Positions 1-6,470 of a stretch of 7,606 nucleotides of DNA are shown piece by piece. Origin of the DNA: Actinomycetota bacterium (GTDB lineage Bacteria > Actinomycetota > Nitriliruptoria > Nitriliruptorales > JAHWKO01); the NCBI GenBank assembly GCA_019347855.1, contig JAHWKO010000100.1:1-7606 (forward strand). The letters are read 5' to 3'. The notes below the pieces were generated by a model. That model ran no database searches. It was not told where the DNA came from and saw nothing but the letters and a program-made list of their open reading frames with translations. Position 1 is the stretch's first letter. The number at the start of each line of letters is the position of its first letter. A program made the translations under genes and the position numbers.

Positions 1-422
1 CGATCGGCCGCCCCCGGCATGTCGGGCACGGGCGGGGGCGCGGCACGGATCCGATGCAGATGACGCTGCTCGATCCCGAGGCCGAGGTCCGCCCCGACGA
101 CGAGATCGTCACCTCGAGCTACCAGCAGGCGCTGTTCCCCGAGAGCATCCCGATCGGGGCGGCCGCCGAGGAGGTCGAGGGCGACGGGGACCTCACCCGC
201 GAGGTCGGGGTCCGACCGTTCGTGGACTTCACGGGGCTGCGCACCGTGCTGGTCATCCTGCGCGCGCCGCCTCCTGACGACGCCCCCCTGCCTACTCCCG
301 GAGCCGACGAGGAGCCCGAGTTCGATGTCACGCCCACGGAGGGCGCGCCGGGTGACCCGACCGCGGACCCAACGGCTGAGCCGACCGAGGGCGGGACCGA
401 GCCGAGCGAGCAGCCCTCGTGA
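1..422 (+). CDS. mreC: Rod shape-determining protein MreC, C-terminal part (5' end outside window)
   Basis: The reading frame is open from base 3, with no start of its own, and ends at the TGA at 420-422, so this is the C-terminal ~139 residues of a gene that begins upstream. The Met codons at 54 and 60 are internal. The visible part matches the end of the MreC beta domain: a Leu-rich strand followed by DPEAEVRPDDEIVTS, then LFPESIPIG and RPFVDFTGLRTVLVIL, which are the usual closing strands of the family. MreC is a bitopic membrane protein whose extracytoplasmic domain binds PBP2 and links MreB filaments to wall synthesis. From about base 264 the protein continues as a 52-residue Pro/Thr/Asp/Glu-rich tail with DPTADPTAEPTE-like repeats, probably disordered and extracellular. 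mreD begins inside its stop codon, and mrdA and rodA follow. The identification rests on motifs plus neighbours. Confidence 0.9.
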   Translation, partial: IGRPRHVGHGRGRGTDPMQMTLLDPEAEVRPDDEIVTSSYQQALFPESIPIGAAAEEVEGDGDLTREVGVRPFVDFTGLRTVLVILRAPPPDDAPLPTPGADEEPEFDVTPTEGAPGDPTADPTAEPTEGGTEPSEQPS

Positions 423-928
423 GTCGAGCGCTGGTGATCGGCCTGACCCTGGCCACCGCCGCGCTCCTCCAGATGGCGCTGTTCCCGTACCTGACCCTCG
501 CCGGCTTCCGGCCGGACCTGCTCCTGCTCGTCACCGCCGCCTTCGCGCTCTACGACGGTCCACTCACCGGGACGATCGTGGGGTTCACCGCCGGCCTGCT
601 CCACGACCTGCTCCTCGTGCAGGCCCCGGTCGGGCTGTCCGCGGCCGTGCTGCTGGGTGTGGGCTACGTGGTCGGGGTCGTCCGGCCCTACCTCGCCTCC
701 GGGTCCGTCACGGCCCCCGTGGTGGTGGCGCTCGGTAGCGGGGCGCTCGGGACGGCGACGTACGGGATCCTCGCCCGACTGCTCGGCGACACCCGGTTCG
801 ATCCGGAGCTCCTGCTGCAGGCCTCGCTGCTCGTCGCCTTCTACAACACGCTCCTGTCGCCCGCGGTGATGTTCGCCGTGCGCGAGCTCACCGGACGCTT
901 CCCCCCGGAGCGTGCCGCGCAACTCTGA
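419..928 (+). CDS. mreD: Rod shape-determining membrane protein MreD
   Basis: This is a 169-residue, very hydrophobic protein of normal MreD length. It has about five to six predicted membrane segments (roughly residues 5-25, 31-47, 52-69, 73-89, 98-121 and 130-156). Family hallmarks are the RPDLLLL stretch at residues 31-37 at the start of the second segment and GFTAGLLHDLL at 55-65. The GTG start at 419 overlaps the mreC stop in a GTGA, and no clear Shine-Dalgarno sequence precedes it, so translation is probably coupled to mreC. MreD is an integral membrane part of the elongasome; its biochemical role is poorly defined even in model bacteria. The MreC-before and PBP2-after context makes the assignment firm although MreD sequences are poorly conserved. 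Confidence 0.93.
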   Translation: MSRALVIGLTLATAALLQMALFPYLTLAGFRPDLLLLVTAAFALYDGPLTGTIVGFTAGLLHDLLLVQAPVGLSAAVLLGVGYVVGVVRPYLASGSVTAPVVVALGSGALGTATYGILARLLGDTRFDPELLLQASLLVAFYNTLLSPAVMFAVRELTGRFPPERAAQL

Positions 929-1030
929 TCGAACTCGACCACCCCGTCGTTCTGCGAGGTCGCTGGTACCGTCGCCGGCGGCCGCCGCCCGCGAGCTGGT
1001 CCACGCACGACCGGGGTCCAAGGACCGCTG
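929..1030 (+). promoter_or_regulatory. mreD-mrdA gap with palindrome and possible extended -10 element
   Basis: This is the only real gap in the mreC-rodA block. It contains TGGTACCGT at 964-972, which fits an extended -10 (TGn-TAnnnT), but I see no convincing -35 at normal distance. A perfect 12-base palindrome, CGGCGGCCGCCG, lies at 976-987 and could fold as a 4-base-pair stem with a 4-base loop. Such GC palindromes are common by chance in DNA this rich. At the end, AAGGA at 1020-1024 is a good ribosome binding site 6 bases before the mrdA ATG. A secondary promoter for mrdA-rodA is possible but weakly supported. Confidence 0.2.
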
Positions 1031-3013
1031 ATGCCCCTCATGCAGGAGGAGACGTCCTCCGCGACGCTGCGACTGACGCTCGTCAGTGTGCTGATCGTCG
1101 GCATCTTCGCGGCGCTGTTCATGCGCCTGTGGTTCCTGCAGGTCCTCGCGGGTGAGCGCTACCAGGAGCTGGCCGAGCGCAACCGCGTCCAGTGGGTGGT
1201 GAACGAGGCGCCCCGCGGCCGTCTCCTCGACCACGAGGGACGCGCGCTGGTGAAGAACCGGCCCGCGCTGACCGTCAGCGCGGACAAGCGCCAGCTGCTG
1301 GACGGCGCAGGCCGTCCCGACGGTCCCCAGGCCGAGGCGGTCCTCGACCGGCTGTCCCACCTCCTCGAGATGAGCCGCGAGGAGATCCTCGAGCAGCTGA
1401 ACAACCGCAAGTACTCACCCTTCCGCCCCGTCCCCGTCAAGGTCGACGTGCCGCCCGAGGTCGTGCTGCGGATCCAGGAGCGCCAGGAGCTGTACCCGGG
1501 CGTCGTGGCCGAGACCCTGCCGGTGCGCGTCTACCCTTACGGGTCCCTGGCGGCGCACGTCGTGGGGTACACGGGAGAGATCAACGAGAACGAGCTCGCG
1601 AGCGAGCGTTACCAGGACTACCGGCTCGGTGACAAGATCGGCAAGGCCGGGCTCGAGTACGCGTACGAGCACGACCTCGACGGCGTGGAGGGGCTGCGCA
1701 AGCTCGAGGTCAACGCCCAGGGTGCGGTCCAGGACGTCCTCGACGAGCGCGTCCCCGTGCCCGGCAACGATCTCGTGACGACCCTCGACCTCGACGTCCA
1801 GCGTGACGTCGAGTCGATCCTGGCGCAGGGGCTCGAGGCCGCCCGCAAGATCCGGCGTACCGACGGCCAGGCGGTCCCCGCCCCTGCCGGTGCCGCCGTC
1901 GTGCTCGACGTGAAGACCGGCGGGGTGGTCGCGATGGCCTCGTTCCCGTCGTACGACCCGACGGTGTTCCTCGGAGGGATCTCCACCGAGGACTGGGGGT
2001 ACCTCAACGCCGAGGAGAACCACAAGCCGCTGCTCAACCGGGCGATCGTCGCGGAGCACCCCCCGGGCTCGATCTTCAAGCCCGTCCCGGCGGCGGCCGC
2101 GATGAAGGCCGGCATCATCAGCCCCGACTCGCATCTGTCGTGCCCCGGCTCGATCACGATCGGGCGGACCTGGAGGAACTGGACCCCGCGGAACGAGGGG
2201 TCGATGGACGTGGCGCGCTCGCTCATGCGCTCGTGCGACACGTTCTACTACCAGATCGGCAACCGGATGTTCCTCGAGGACGACCAGCGCGAGTCGCGCG
2301 GTGAGGAACCCCTCGAGCTCGTCCAGGCGGCGGCCCGGGAGTTCGGCCTCGGTGACCCGACCGGCATCGACCTGCCAGCCGAGCGCGACGGAAGCATCCC
2401 CGGTCGTGCCTACAAGAAGGAGCTGACCGAGGCGGTCCGGAACGTGGACTGTGACGCCCCGGAACCCGACTGGGAGTGCAGCTGGCGCTACTACGACGCG
2501 ATCAACCAGTCGATCGGGCAGGGCCTGGTGACGACCACCCCGCTGCAGATGGCGGTCGCGTACGCGGCGATGGCCAACGGCGGGACCGTGTGGGAGCCAC
2601 ACCTCGGCAAGGAGATCCGCAGCCCCGATGGCGAGCTGATCCGCACGGTCGAGCCCGAGGCGGCGGGTCAGCTGGAGCTGACGCCGGCCCAGCTGCGTGA
2701 GCTGCAGGTCGGTCTCGAGATGGTCGTGCTCGAGCCGCGCGGCACGGCGAACGGGGCGTTCGTCGGGTTCCCGCTCGAGGAGCTGCCGGTCGCCGGCAAG
2801 ACCGGTACCGCCGAGTCGAACGGCAAGGTGCCGTTCGCGTGGTTCGCCTCGTACGCGCCGATCACCGATCCGAAGTACGCGGTCGTGGTCATGGTCGAGG
2901 AAGGCAGCGGGGGGTCCACCGGGGCCGCACCGATCGTCCGACGGATCTACGAGTCGCTGTTCGACGTCGAGCGCACGCCCTTCCCCCTGCTCGTGCGGGA
3001 CCCGGGGGAGTAG
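1031..3013 (+). CDS. mrdA: Penicillin-binding protein 2 (class B peptidoglycan D,D-transpeptidase)
   Basis: The 660-residue product has the standard PBP2 layout. There is a short cytoplasmic tail, one membrane anchor at about residues 13-36, then the pedestal domain containing the family signature PRGRLLDHEGRALVKNR (61-77), and a C-terminal transpeptidase domain from about 245. All three active-site motifs are present: SIFK with nucleophile Ser347 and Lys350, SCD at 401-403 (the PBP2 form of SxN), and KTGTAE starting at Lys590. It crosslinks peptide stems outside the membrane during cell elongation and works with RodA, encoded next. The ATG at 1031 is preferred because AAGGA lies 6 bases upstream; the second ATG at 1040 has poorer spacing. 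The extracytoplasmic part has four cysteines (371, 402, 474, 483). The last two lie in a short acidic insertion (DCDAPEPDWECSW) and might form a disulfide. Actinobacterial genes of this type are also called pbpA. An FtsI-type (divisome) PBP is less likely because of the mreCD/rodA context. Confidence 0.96.
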   Translation: MPLMQEETSSATLRLTLVSVLIVGIFAALFMRLWFLQVLAGERYQELAERNRVQWVVNEAPRGRLLDHEGRALVKNRPALTVSADKRQLLDGAGRPDGPQAEAVLDRLSHLLEMSREEILEQLNNRKYSPFRPVPVKVDVPPEVVLRIQERQELYPGVVAETLPVRVYPYGSLAAHVVGYTGEINENELASERYQDYRLGDKIGKAGLEYAYEHDLDGVEGLRKLEVNAQGAVQDVLDERVPVPGNDLVTTLDLDVQRDVESILAQGLEAARKIRRTDGQAVPAPAGAAVVLDVKTGGVVAMASFPSYDPTVFLGGISTEDWGYLNAEENHKPLLNRAIVAEHPPGSIFKPVPAAAAMKAGIISPDSHLSCPGSITIGRTWRNWTPRNEGSMDVARSLMRSCDTFYYQIGNRMFLEDDQRESRGEEPLELVQAAAREFGLGDPTGIDLPAERDGSIPGRAYKKELTEAVRNVDCDAPEPDWECSWRYYDAINQSIGQGLVTTTPLQMAVAYAAMANGGTVWEPHLGKEIRSPDGELIRTVEPEAAGQLELTPAQLRELQVGLEMVVLEPRGTANGAFVGFPLEELPVAGKTGTAESNGKVPFAWFASYAPITDPKYAVVVMVEEGSGGSTGAAPIVRRIYESLFDVERTPFPLLVRDPGE

Positions 3014-3018
3014 CGGTG
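3004..3018 (+). promoter_or_regulatory. Ribosome binding site deciding the GTG start of rodA
   Basis: GGGGGAG at 3004-3010 lies 5 bases before the GTG at 3016-3018. It sits in the last codons of mrdA, just ahead of its TAG stop (3011-3013). The rodA frame stays open upstream inside mrdA as far as an ATG at 2839, but that stretch overlaps the conserved PBP2 C-terminus and encodes an Arg-rich sequence unlike any RodA. The GTG is therefore the likely start. An ATG at 3085 is the next alternative but would remove part of the cytoplasmic N-terminal segment. Confidence 0.7.
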
Positions 3019-4203
3019 GACGTCGGCTACTACGGCTCGGACCGCAACCAGCGGATCCTGCGCGAACGCATCCAGGACCGCTGGATGGATGCCTACGCCC
3101 CCACGCGGCACCTCGACCCGGTGCTGGTGCTGACGGTGCTCGCGCTGTCGGCGATCGGGGTGGCCGCCGTCTACAGCGCGACCTTCCACCGTCTGCAGTT
3201 GCAGGGCGCCGACCCAGGCGGCTTCATGACGAAGCAGCTGATCAACGTGGCGGTCGGGGTCGTCGGGATGGTGGTCGCGGCGGTCGTCGACTACCGCTAC
3301 GCGCGGGTCTACTCGCCCCTGATCTACCTGGGGGCGCTCGGTCTGCTCGTCGTCGTTCTGACCCCGCTTGGGACGACCGTGAACGGATCTCAGAGCTGGA
3401 TCAACCTGGGCGGCTTCCAGCTGCAGCCGTCCGAGCTGGCGAAGGTCGCCCTGGTGGTCGCGCTCGCGGCGGTCCTGCACGAGCGCAAGGGCGATCCCAA
3501 CGTCCCCTCGATCGCGGCGTGCATCCTGCTCCTGGTCGTGCCGGCCGGACTGATCCTGCTGCAGCCGGACTTCGGCACGTTCCTGGTCTTCCCGTTCGCG
3601 ACGTTCATCCTGCTGCTCGTCGGCGGCACGAAGGCGCGCTACCTGATCGGGCTCGCGATCGTCGCGGTGGGCGGTGCGGCGGCCGTCCTACGGCTCAACC
3701 TGATCGAGCTCGAGGAGTACCAGATCGCCCGGCTCACCGCGTTCCTCGACCCCGGGAACACCGAGATCGCGAAGACCGCGGCGTACAACACGAACCAGTC
3801 GTTGATCGCGATCGGGTCCGGGGGGTTCGCTGGCAAGGGCTTCCTCGAGGGCACCCAGACCAACCTGTCCTACGTCCCCGAGAACCACACCGACTTCATC
3901 TTCACCGTGATCGGTGAGGAGTTCGGGTTCCTCGGCGCGCTCGTGATGCTCGCGCTGTTCGCGGTCCTGCTGTGGCGGGGCCTGCGGATCGCCGCCCTGG
4001 CCAAGGACCTGTTCGGGACCCTGCTCGCCACCGGGGCGGTCGCGATCTTCACCGTGCAGCTGTTCGTCAACGTCGGGATGACCGTCGGCATCATGCCCGT
4101 GACGGGGATCCCGCTCCCCTTCGTGAGCTACGGCGGGACCTCGATGCTGGCGTCCTTCCTGCTCGTCGGCCTCATGCTCAACGTCCACATGCGCAGGTTC
4201 TGA
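3016..4203 (+). CDS. rodA: RodA, SEDS-family peptidoglycan glycosyltransferase of the elongasome
   Basis: From the GTG at 3016 the product has 395 residues, normal for RodA/FtsW/SpoVE proteins, with about ten membrane segments. After a roughly 33-residue charged cytoplasmic N-terminus the first helix begins at LDPVLVLTVL. Family motifs are NGSQSWINLG (123-132) followed by QPSE (137-140), QPDFGT (183-188), the ENHTDFIFTVIGEEFGFLG block (289-307) carrying the presumed catalytic Asp293, and GIPLPFVSYGGTSML (364-378) near the end. SEDS proteins polymerise lipid II into glycan strands at the outer membrane face and are activated by a cognate class B PBP, here PBP2 encoded 2 bases upstream. RodA rather than FtsW is favoured by the mreCD-mrdA neighbours. 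Translation is likely coupled to mrdA. rodA is the last gene of the elongasome block; a 247-base gap follows. Confidence 0.95.
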   Translation: MDVGYYGSDRNQRILRERIQDRWMDAYAPTRHLDPVLVLTVLALSAIGVAAVYSATFHRLQLQGADPGGFMTKQLINVAVGVVGMVVAAVVDYRYARVYSPLIYLGALGLLVVVLTPLGTTVNGSQSWINLGGFQLQPSELAKVALVVALAAVLHERKGDPNVPSIAACILLLVVPAGLILLQPDFGTFLVFPFATFILLLVGGTKARYLIGLAIVAVGGAAAVLRLNLIELEEYQIARLTAFLDPGNTEIAKTAAYNTNQSLIAIGSGGFAGKGFLEGTQTNLSYVPENHTDFIFTVIGEEFGFLGALVMLALFAVLLWRGLRIAALAKDLFGTLLATGAVAIFTVQLFVNVGMTVGIMPVTGIPLPFVSYGGTSMLASFLLVGLMLNVHMRRF

Positions 4204-4450
4204 GGCGCATGTCCGGCGGGGGACCACGCTCCTCGCCGCGCTCGATCAGCGCCAGATCGGGGTCGACGGCGGCTCGTCGCTCCTTCCGCGCCTCCGGCTC
4301 GGCGCTCCAGAGGGTCCCCCGCCCGACACCCCCTCCGTGCGTAGATCCCGGCCCCCCGAGCCAACGGGAACGATAGTGGGGCGGTGGTAGCCTCGATCGT
4401 GAGATCCGGGCGGGGGGTTCACCTCGCCGCGCCACCTTCGGGAGGCACCG
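4204..4450 (+). other. Intergenic region between rodA and the radical SAM gene
   Basis: This is the longest non-coding stretch in the window. I see no tRNA, known riboswitch or convincing small gene in it. It begins with a stem-loop (4214-4238) and ends with a hairpin over the next gene's ribosome binding site (4431-4446). Promoter-like material is weak: TAGCCT at 4388-4393 fits a TAnnnT -10, and GGGAAC at 4366-4371 lies 16 bases before it but is not a standard -35. CCCCCCG at 4352-4358 could pair with CGGGGGG at 4410-4416. If transcription begins near 4400, the leader would be about 50 bases. The position suggests a boundary between the wall-synthesis block and the radical SAM/DUF2344/RNase block. 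Confidence 0.4.
4214..4238 (+). terminator. Possible terminator hairpin after rodA (no U-tract)
   Basis: CGGCGGGG at 4214-4221 can pair with CCTCGCCG at 4231-4238. This gives an 8-base-pair stem with one G-U pair and a 9-base loop, starting 11 bases after the rodA stop codon. There is no run of T after it, so it is not a classical intrinsic terminator. U-less hairpins have been proposed to end transcription in actinobacteria, but in DNA this GC-rich a stem of this size can arise by chance. Confidence 0.3.
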
Positions 4451-4453
4451 TTG
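4431..4453 (+). promoter_or_regulatory. Ribosome binding site inside a UUCG hairpin, with TTG start
   Basis: GGGAGG at 4440-4445 is a strong Shine-Dalgarno sequence 5 bases before the TTG at 4451, and it decides this unusual start; no ATG or GTG is equally well placed. The same bases form the 3' side of a hairpin at 4431-4446: GCCACC, loop TTCG, GGAGGC. It has five G-C pairs, one A-A mismatch and a closing C(UUCG)G loop, a known extra-stable tetraloop. If it forms in the mRNA it would hide the ribosome binding site. A regulatory role is inference. Confidence 0.5.
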
Positions 4454-6415
4454 TCGTCCTCCGAGCTCGCCAGCAGGGCCGCGCCGCGGTCCATCTGGAG
4501 CGACCTCGAACCGCTGCTCCCGCGCGTGCGTAAACCCGCCCAGTACGTCGGGGGAGAGCACAACCAGGTCCTGAAGGACTGGCCCGGCGAGGCCGGCACG
4601 ACGTGGGTGCTGTCCTACCCGGACGCCTACGAGGTCGGACAGCCCAACCAGGGGCTGCAGATCCTCTACGAGCTGCTGAACGAGCGCCCCGGCACCGTCG
4701 CCGAGCGCGCCTACGCCCCGTGGACCGACCTCGAGGAACTGCTGCGGGACCGCGGGTTGCCCGCGTTCACCTTGGAGCACCACCACCCCGTCGGAGCGTT
4801 CGACGTGGTGGCCTTCACGCTCCCCACCGAGGTCGTGTACACGAACCTCTTAAGCCTGCTGGACCTCGCCGGGATCCCGCTGCACGCAGCGGAGCGGACC
4901 GATGCTGATCCCGTGGTCGTCGTCGGCGGGCACGTGGCCTACAACCCCGAGCCGCTCGCGCCGTTCGTCGACGTCGTCGTGCTCGGCGAGGGCGAGGAGG
5001 TCACGCTCGAGATCGACGACGCGCTGCTCGAGTGGAAGCTGGACGGTCGCGTCGGAGGCCGGCGCGCGCTGTTGAAGCGCCTGGCCACGACGATCCAGGG
5101 CGTGTACGTCCCGGCGTTCTACGAGCCCCGCTACCTGCCCGACGGGCGTCTGCGCGCCACCGTCCCCGTCGAGTCGGGCGTGCCGTACCGCGTCGCCAAG
5201 CGCACCGTGCAGGACCTCGAGCGGTTCCCGTACCCCAAGAACCAGATCGTGCCGATGACCGAGGTCGTCCACGAGCGGTTCAGCGTCGAGATCTTCCGGG
5301 GTTGCACGCGCGGCTGCCGCTTCTGCCAGGCCGGGATGATCACCCGCCCCGTGCGCGAACGCGCCCCCGAGACGATCAAGCGCATGGTCGACGAGGGCAT
5401 CCGCAGCTCCGGCTACGAGGAGGTCGGGCTGCTGTCCCTGTCGTCGGCGGACATGTTCGGCATCGGGGACCTCGCCAAGGATCTGGCGGACGCCTACGAG
5501 GGCACCGCGACCTCCCTGTCGCTGCCGTCCACCCGGGTCGACGCCTTCAACGTCGAGCTCGCCGACGAGCTGTCCCGCAACGGCCGTCGCTCCGGGTTGA
5601 CCTTCGCGCCCGAAGCGGGGACCGAACGGATGCGGCTGGTCATCAACAAGATGGTCTCCGAGGAGGACCTGCTGCGGTCCGCCGAGGCCGCCTACGCGAG
5701 CGGGTGGCGCCACCTGAAGCTGTACTTCATGGTCGGGTTGCCCACCGAGACCGACGAGGACGTCCTCGGCATCGCGGACCTCGGGGTGAAGGTGATCGAG
5801 ATCGCCCACCGGCACGGGGGCGGCAACCAGGCGACGATCTCGGTCGGCGGGTTCGTCCCGAAGCCGCACACGCCCTTCCAGTGGGCCGCCCAGGACCCGC
5901 CCGACGAGATCGACCGCAAGTTCGACCTGATCCGCGAGCGGATCCGTGGCCACAAGGGGCTGCGCTTCCGGTGGAACGACGCCGAGGAGGGGGTCATCGA
6001 GGGCCTCCTGGCCCGGGGCGACCGGCGTCTCGCGGACGTCGTGCTGCGCGCCTGGGAGCTCGGAGCCCGGTTCGACGGCTGGCACGAGATGGACACCCTG
6101 CCGACGTGGCAGCGGGCGATGGGCGAGGTCGGGGTCGACGAGGACCACGAGCGTCGCGAGCGCGGTGAGACCGACGTGTTCCCGTGGGACCACCTCGACG
6201 CCGGACTCGACAAGGAGTGGCTGTGGAGCGATTGGCGGGCGTCCACGTCCGTCACCGCGGCCGACGTCGAGGACTGCCGGTGGACGCCGTGCTACGACTG
6301 CGGGGTCTGCCCGAGCCTGGGGCTCGACATCGTCTCGGGACACCTCGATCAGCCACTGCTCCCGGTCACCGCGAGCGGTCCGGATGGCGAGCCCCGCGCG
6401 GAGGCGCGATCGTGA
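4451..6415 (+). CDS. B12-binding-like radical SAM protein (TIGR03960 type)
   Basis: The 654-residue product has three parts. Residues ~28-240 resemble the N-terminal region of this family (KPAQYVGGEHN at 29-38, YPDAYEVG at 56-63, GGHVAYNPEPLAPFVD at 159-174, LGEGEE at 178-183), a Rossmann-like, B12-binding-type fold. Residues ~275-510 are the radical SAM core, with RGCTRGCRFCQAG giving the CxxxCxxC cluster ligands Cys285, Cys289 and Cys292, which bind a [4Fe-4S] cluster and SAM. It also has FAPEAGTERMR (385-395), as in MiaB/YgiQ-like enzymes. Near the C-terminus, Cys609, 614, 617 and 620 form a second cysteine group (DCRWTPCYDCGVC), perhaps for another Fe-S cluster or a metal. The cobalamin motif DxHxxG reads DAYEVG, with Tyr for the ligand His, so cobalamin binding in the usual His-on mode is doubtful. 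Substrate and reaction are unknown. The start is TTG with a strong ribosome binding site. The DUF2344 partner follows; the two are fused or adjacent in many bacteria. Confidence 0.92.
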   Translation: MSSSELASRAAPRSIWSDLEPLLPRVRKPAQYVGGEHNQVLKDWPGEAGTTWVLSYPDAYEVGQPNQGLQILYELLNERPGTVAERAYAPWTDLEELLRDRGLPAFTLEHHHPVGAFDVVAFTLPTEVVYTNLLSLLDLAGIPLHAAERTDADPVVVVGGHVAYNPEPLAPFVDVVVLGEGEEVTLEIDDALLEWKLDGRVGGRRALLKRLATTIQGVYVPAFYEPRYLPDGRLRATVPVESGVPYRVAKRTVQDLERFPYPKNQIVPMTEVVHERFSVEIFRGCTRGCRFCQAGMITRPVRERAPETIKRMVDEGIRSSGYEEVGLLSLSSADMFGIGDLAKDLADAYEGTATSLSLPSTRVDAFNVELADELSRNGRRSGLTFAPEAGTERMRLVINKMVSEEDLLRSAEAAYASGWRHLKLYFMVGLPTETDEDVLGIADLGVKVIEIAHRHGGGNQATISVGGFVPKPHTPFQWAAQDPPDEIDRKFDLIRERIRGHKGLRFRWNDAEEGVIEGLLARGDRRLADVVLRAWELGARFDGWHEMDTLPTWQRAMGEVGVDEDHERRERGETDVFPWDHLDAGLDKEWLWSDWRASTSVTAADVEDCRWTPCYDCGVCPSLGLDIVSGHLDQPLLPVTASGPDGEPRAEARS

Positions 6416-6438
6416 ACATCTGCGGCAGGATGTTGCCG
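6415..6438 (+). promoter_or_regulatory. Two mutually exclusive hairpins ahead of the DUF2344 gene
   Basis: In the 55-base gap after the radical SAM stop codon, AACATC (6415-6420) is a perfect inverted match to GATGTT (6429-6434) with an 8-base loop. CGGCAG (6423-6428) can pair with TTGCCG (6433-6438), with one G-U pair and a 4-base GATG loop. The two stems share bases and cannot form together. The second looks more stable. The arrangement may be chance or may tune translation of the next gene; no known motif is recognised. Confidence 0.25.
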
Positions 6439-6470
6439 GAACCGTTCACGATCTCGGGGATTGGAGCGTG

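Noticed and set aside
119..1360. Reverse-strand open frame of 413 codons across mreC, mreD and the start of mrdA
   Set aside because: It is rich in Arg, Gly, Glu and His with no recognisable domain. It lies opposite three well-supported genes, and long antisense frames are expected where third codon positions are nearly all G or C.
2171..2245. Zinc site in PBP2 like that described for some proteobacterial PBP2 proteins
   Set aside because: Cys402 in SCD could be one ligand, but from memory the His ligand expected about 13 residues earlier aligns with Glu389, so a complete site is not supported.
2839..3015. Longer rodA starting at an ATG inside mrdA
   Set aside because: The extra 59 residues are Arg-rich and overlap the conserved PBP2 C-terminus including the region after KTG; the GTG at 3016 has a good ribosome binding site.
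4209..4376. Small forward ORF of 55 residues after rodA, starting MSGGGPRSSP
   Set aside because: The product is only Ser/Pro/Arg-rich, its third codon positions are less G/C-biased than in the real genes, and its start lies 5 bases after the rodA stop with a poor ribosome binding site.
4850..6343. Reverse-strand open frame of 497 codons opposite the radical SAM gene
   Set aside because: The forward strand carries the radical SAM CxxxCxxC and other family motifs. The reverse product is a biased Arg/Asp/Gly/Val sequence without any known motif, so it is a composition artefact.
5946..6470. Longer DUF2344 protein starting inside the radical SAM gene
   Set aside because: The added stretch is an out-of-frame reading of the radical SAM C-terminus, and the conserved family block begins right at the ATG at 6471.
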